Assembly (NCBI GenBank): GCA_011049745.1
Contig: DRHE01000354.1
Span: 1 to 6,260, forward strand
Direction of reading: 5' to 3'
Source of the DNA: Spirochaetales bacterium
Lineage (GTDB): Bacteria; Spirochaetota; Spirochaetia; SZUA-6; DRHE01
Length of the DNA stretch: 6,260 bases
The notes under the pieces were generated by a model, which made no database searches, was not told the DNA's origin, and was given only the letters and a program-made list of their open reading frames with translations. Positions 4,554-6,260 of this stretch are shown here, piece by piece. Each line of letters starts with the position of its first letter. Position 1 is the stretch's first letter. A program made the translations under genes and the position numbers.

Positions 4554-5715
4554 CAAAATCCTTTCCTAAAATCAATGTCACGTCTATGGTTGGGTCAACA
4601 GATTCATTAAGACGGGAATATACCCTACTGCATTTTATCAAATCAGCTACCTTTTGAGCGCCTTCCAGTCTTCCCTTCCGGTCAATAACAATTGTTTTCA
4701 AATAATCATTATTATCAGCGTTACTGATGCCGGCAATGTCATAACCAAAGCTTTGGAAAACATTAGCCGCACGTCTGGCTAATCCATTTGTCCCAGTGCC
4801 ATTTAATATTTCCATAGTAATAGTCATTTCCTCTTCACTGAATAACTCCAGTTTAGCAATAGTTTCCCGGGTTTGTTTTACCGTCTCTTTCAATAGATCG
4901 CCCTCAAAGTGGGGGAACAGCAGCACCTGTTGATCAACGGTTCTTCTGCTTCCCAGTACCCGTTGAAAAATCAGCCTTTCAGAAACAAAATTCTTCATTT
5001 CAGCAACAAAAGAATTTAAAGACCTTGCAGAAAAACTGGTGATAAAAATATTTTTTAAGGTTTTAAAAGGAACCGGCTTCAACAGAAAAGCCTCACGTTC
5101 GCCTATTTTTTTGAGCAAAGCCTGGAGGAATTTCTGTTTTCTGGCCACCAGATCGATCTCTGACTCCAGGGAATCTTCATAGGCGATAAAATCCACCATT
5201 TTATCGCCATCCAGTACTACAGAACCCGAGGGAAGAAGAATATGCCTATTATTAAATATCAGATCAACGGGGTTGGGAATGAATAGCTCGAGCCCTCCTA
5301 AAAGATCAACCAGATCCTTAACCCCATTTTCATTTAAGTCCACAGTGAAATCTATCTCAATACCAATGAGCTCCTCGATCTTGCGTTTAAACTCCTCCAG
5401 ATTGCCTGCTTTATAAAGAATATCCACCCGATCAACCCGCTTGAGCGACTCGATTATCGCCCCTACATTTCCCGGAATAAAAACCACAGCTCCCTTATGC
5501 GTATCCGGGTTGTAGAGGAAAACCTCAAAAAAACGATAGTCCTGATCACCGGCAATAGCAAATAAAATTGCGTAGTCCACTCCCTGTTTCAGCTTCTCAG
5601 TTAGTGGATCCGTACGTAATTGAAAATATCCGAAAACAATTGTAGCCGCCAGAATAATTATTATCAGCCCCAAGAGAAAAATACTCTTGTCCCGTTTTTT
5701 CTTAATCTTTGACAT
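4531..5715 (-). CDS. LCP (LytR-CpsA-Psr) family membrane-anchored protein with LytR_C domain, divergent
   Basis: LCP proteins usually transfer undecaprenyl-linked glycopolymers to peptidoglycan or other acceptors on the outer face of the cytoplasmic membrane. This 394-residue protein has a basic N-terminus (SKIKKKRDK), one membrane segment (about residues 11-31), an LCP-like domain (about 46-205), a linker, and a C-terminal LytR_C domain (about 298-386) beginning ITMEILNGTGTNGLARRAA. LCP-like landmarks are DLVDLLGGLELFIPNP at 134-149 and VVLDGDKMVDFI at 166-177. Where typical LCP proteins have SIPRDT there is FIPGNV (79-84), and the usual arginines after LDG are replaced (FIAYED), so phosphate-binding and catalytic residues seem lost. 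The ATG at 5713-5715 follows GAGG at a 4-base spacing. It lies between nadD and rsfS, the position also filled by a related gene in Borrelia. Enzyme activity should not be assumed; a structural or binding role is equally possible. Confidence 0.85.
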   Translation of the reverse strand: MSKIKKKRDKSIFLLGLIIIILAATIVFGYFQLRTDPLTEKLKQGVDYAILFAIAGDQDYRFFEVFLYNPDTHKGAVVFIPGNVGAIIESLKRVDRVDILYKAGNLEEFKRKIEELIGIEIDFTVDLNENGVKDLVDLLGGLELFIPNPVDLIFNNRHILLPSGSVVLDGDKMVDFIAYEDSLESEIDLVARKQKFLQALLKKIGEREAFLLKPVPFKTLKNIFITSFSARSLNSFVAEMKNFVSERLIFQRVLGSRRTVDQQVLLFPHFEGDLLKETVKQTRETIAKLELFSEEEMTITMEILNGTGTNGLARRAANVFQSFGYDIAGISNADNNDYLKTIVIDRKGRLEGAQKVADLIKCSRVYSRLNESVDPTIDVTLILGKDFDGRFCKE

Positions 5716-5725
5716 TTTCCCTCAA

Positions 5726-5767
5726 TTTCTCATTTAACTCGAGTTAAATAGGTAAGGTTTCTCATTT
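5726..5767. repeat. Perfect 18-bp palindrome with a flanking 10-bp direct repeat
   Basis: ATTTAACTCGAGTTAAAT at 5732-5749 is identical to its reverse complement. The ten-base word TTTCTCATTT occurs at 5726-5735 and again at 5758-5767, so one copy overlaps the palindrome's edge and the other overlaps the nadD stop codon. In RNA the palindrome could form a seven-pair stem with a UCGA loop, but no U-run follows it on the minus strand, so it is not a typical terminator. It fills most of the 51-base gap between nadD and the LCP gene, a place where a dimeric regulator could bind. Confidence 0.65.
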
Positions 5768-6260
5768 TACTTATACAAGCCTTGCTGCTTTATATAGCTC
5801 AGTACTTTATCCGGAATTATAGACCTTACCGCCCTGCCCTCTCTAATTCTCCGCCGAATTTCGGTTGAGGATATGGAAAGAAGCAGATTATTTACATATT
5901 TACAGGGAAAATCTATTGGCGCTTCGCTAACCGTAAGGCGGTGAGCAATGATTAAATCAACCATTTCAGCCAGAGGGCGTGCATCTTTCCAGGAAAAAAA
6001 ATCTTTTGCCAGGTCATCGCCAATTATCAGACCCGGTTTCCCCTCAGGCGAATAACGCCGGATCATGTCAGTCATGGTCTCTATCATATAAGAGTCGCCG
6101 CCGCGGCTAAGCTCACAATCATCCACCGCAAAATCCGGATATGGAGCTGTAGCAATTTTCACCATTTCCAGCCTGTGCAGCGGCTCTATTCCATCAGTCA
6201 ACTCTTTATATACCGGTAAATTGGCTGGTATAAAGATAATACGCTCATAATTAAATTCCA
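5767..6260 (-). CDS. nadD: Nicotinate-nucleotide adenylyltransferase NadD (5' end cut by window edge)
   Basis: NadD joins nicotinate mononucleotide and ATP to give deamido-NAD in NAD biosynthesis. The frame is open to the right edge, so the true start lies outside; the TTG at 6199-6201 is an internal codon. I read 163 residues, beginning EFNYERIIFIPANLPVYKE, which matches the family segment IIFIPANxPPHK except that PHK is replaced by VYK. HRLEMVKIA follows, then the region around SYMIETM, GLIIGDDLAKDFFSW, and the C-terminal nucleotide-binding signature ISSTEIRRRIREGR. The missing part should be about 25-35 residues and include the GGTFDPxHxGH motif. The product is a cytoplasmic enzyme. The LCP gene follows after 51 bases and is likely co-transcribed. 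In Borrelia, obg precedes nadD, which predicts obg just beyond the right edge here. Confidence 0.95.
   Translation of the reverse strand, partial: EFNYERIIFIPANLPVYKELTDGIEPLHRLEMVKIATAPYPDFAVDDCELSRGGDSYMIETMTDMIRRYSPEGKPGLIIGDDLAKDFFSWKDARPLAEMVDLIIAHRLTVSEAPIDFPCKYVNNLLLSISSTEIRRRIREGRAVRSIIPDKVLSYIKQQGLYK

Noticed and set aside
6199..6201. TTG as the nadD start
   Set aside because: The frame continues upstream with the family motif IIFIPAN, so the codon is internal and the gene is cut by the window edge.

Overview
The window looks like a conserved housekeeping locus from a spirochaete. From memory, Borrelia burgdorferi carries nadD, an LCP-type protein gene, rsfS, spoVG, rplY/ctc, pth and tilS in this same order. 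Here the same genes all lie on the minus strand, with an ispE gene and one plus-strand gene placed between rsfS and spoVG. The phylum assignment rests on gene order and protein character only. No database search was possible.

Layout, read 5' to 3' on the minus strand from the right edge. nadD is cut by the right edge and lacks its N-terminus. It is followed by an LCP (LytR-CpsA-Psr) protein with an apparently degenerate catalytic motif, then rsfS, whose start overlaps the end of the LCP gene. A small plus-strand gene (3880-4218) then meets rsfS tail to tail with a 22-bp overlap. It encodes a 112-residue protein whose last 77 residues are about three-quarters Asp/Glu. A 245-bp intergenic region (3635-3879) holds divergent promoter candidates and an AT-rich inverted repeat. 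A second minus-strand cluster follows: ispE, spoVG, a tRNA-Gln(UUG) gene, rplY (CTC/L25), pth and tilS, which is cut by the left edge.

The second cluster is mostly about translation. tRNA-Gln, L25 (5S rRNA binding), peptidyl-tRNA hydrolase and tRNA-Ile lysidine synthetase sit together with a nucleic-acid-binding regulator (SpoVG) and an isoprenoid (MEP pathway) kinase (IspE). The first cluster pairs NAD biosynthesis (NadD) with ribosome silencing (RsfS) and an envelope-anchored protein. Genes are tightly packed, with short gaps or overlaps of about 25 bp, so polycistronic transcription is likely.

The least ordinary parts are the hyperacidic plus-strand protein and its antisense arrangement between the two minus-strand clusters, the tRNA embedded between spoVG and rplY, the non-canonical LCP protein, an uncertain pth start, and an 18-bp perfect palindrome between nadD and the LCP gene. 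No mobile elements, CRISPR arrays or rRNA genes were seen.
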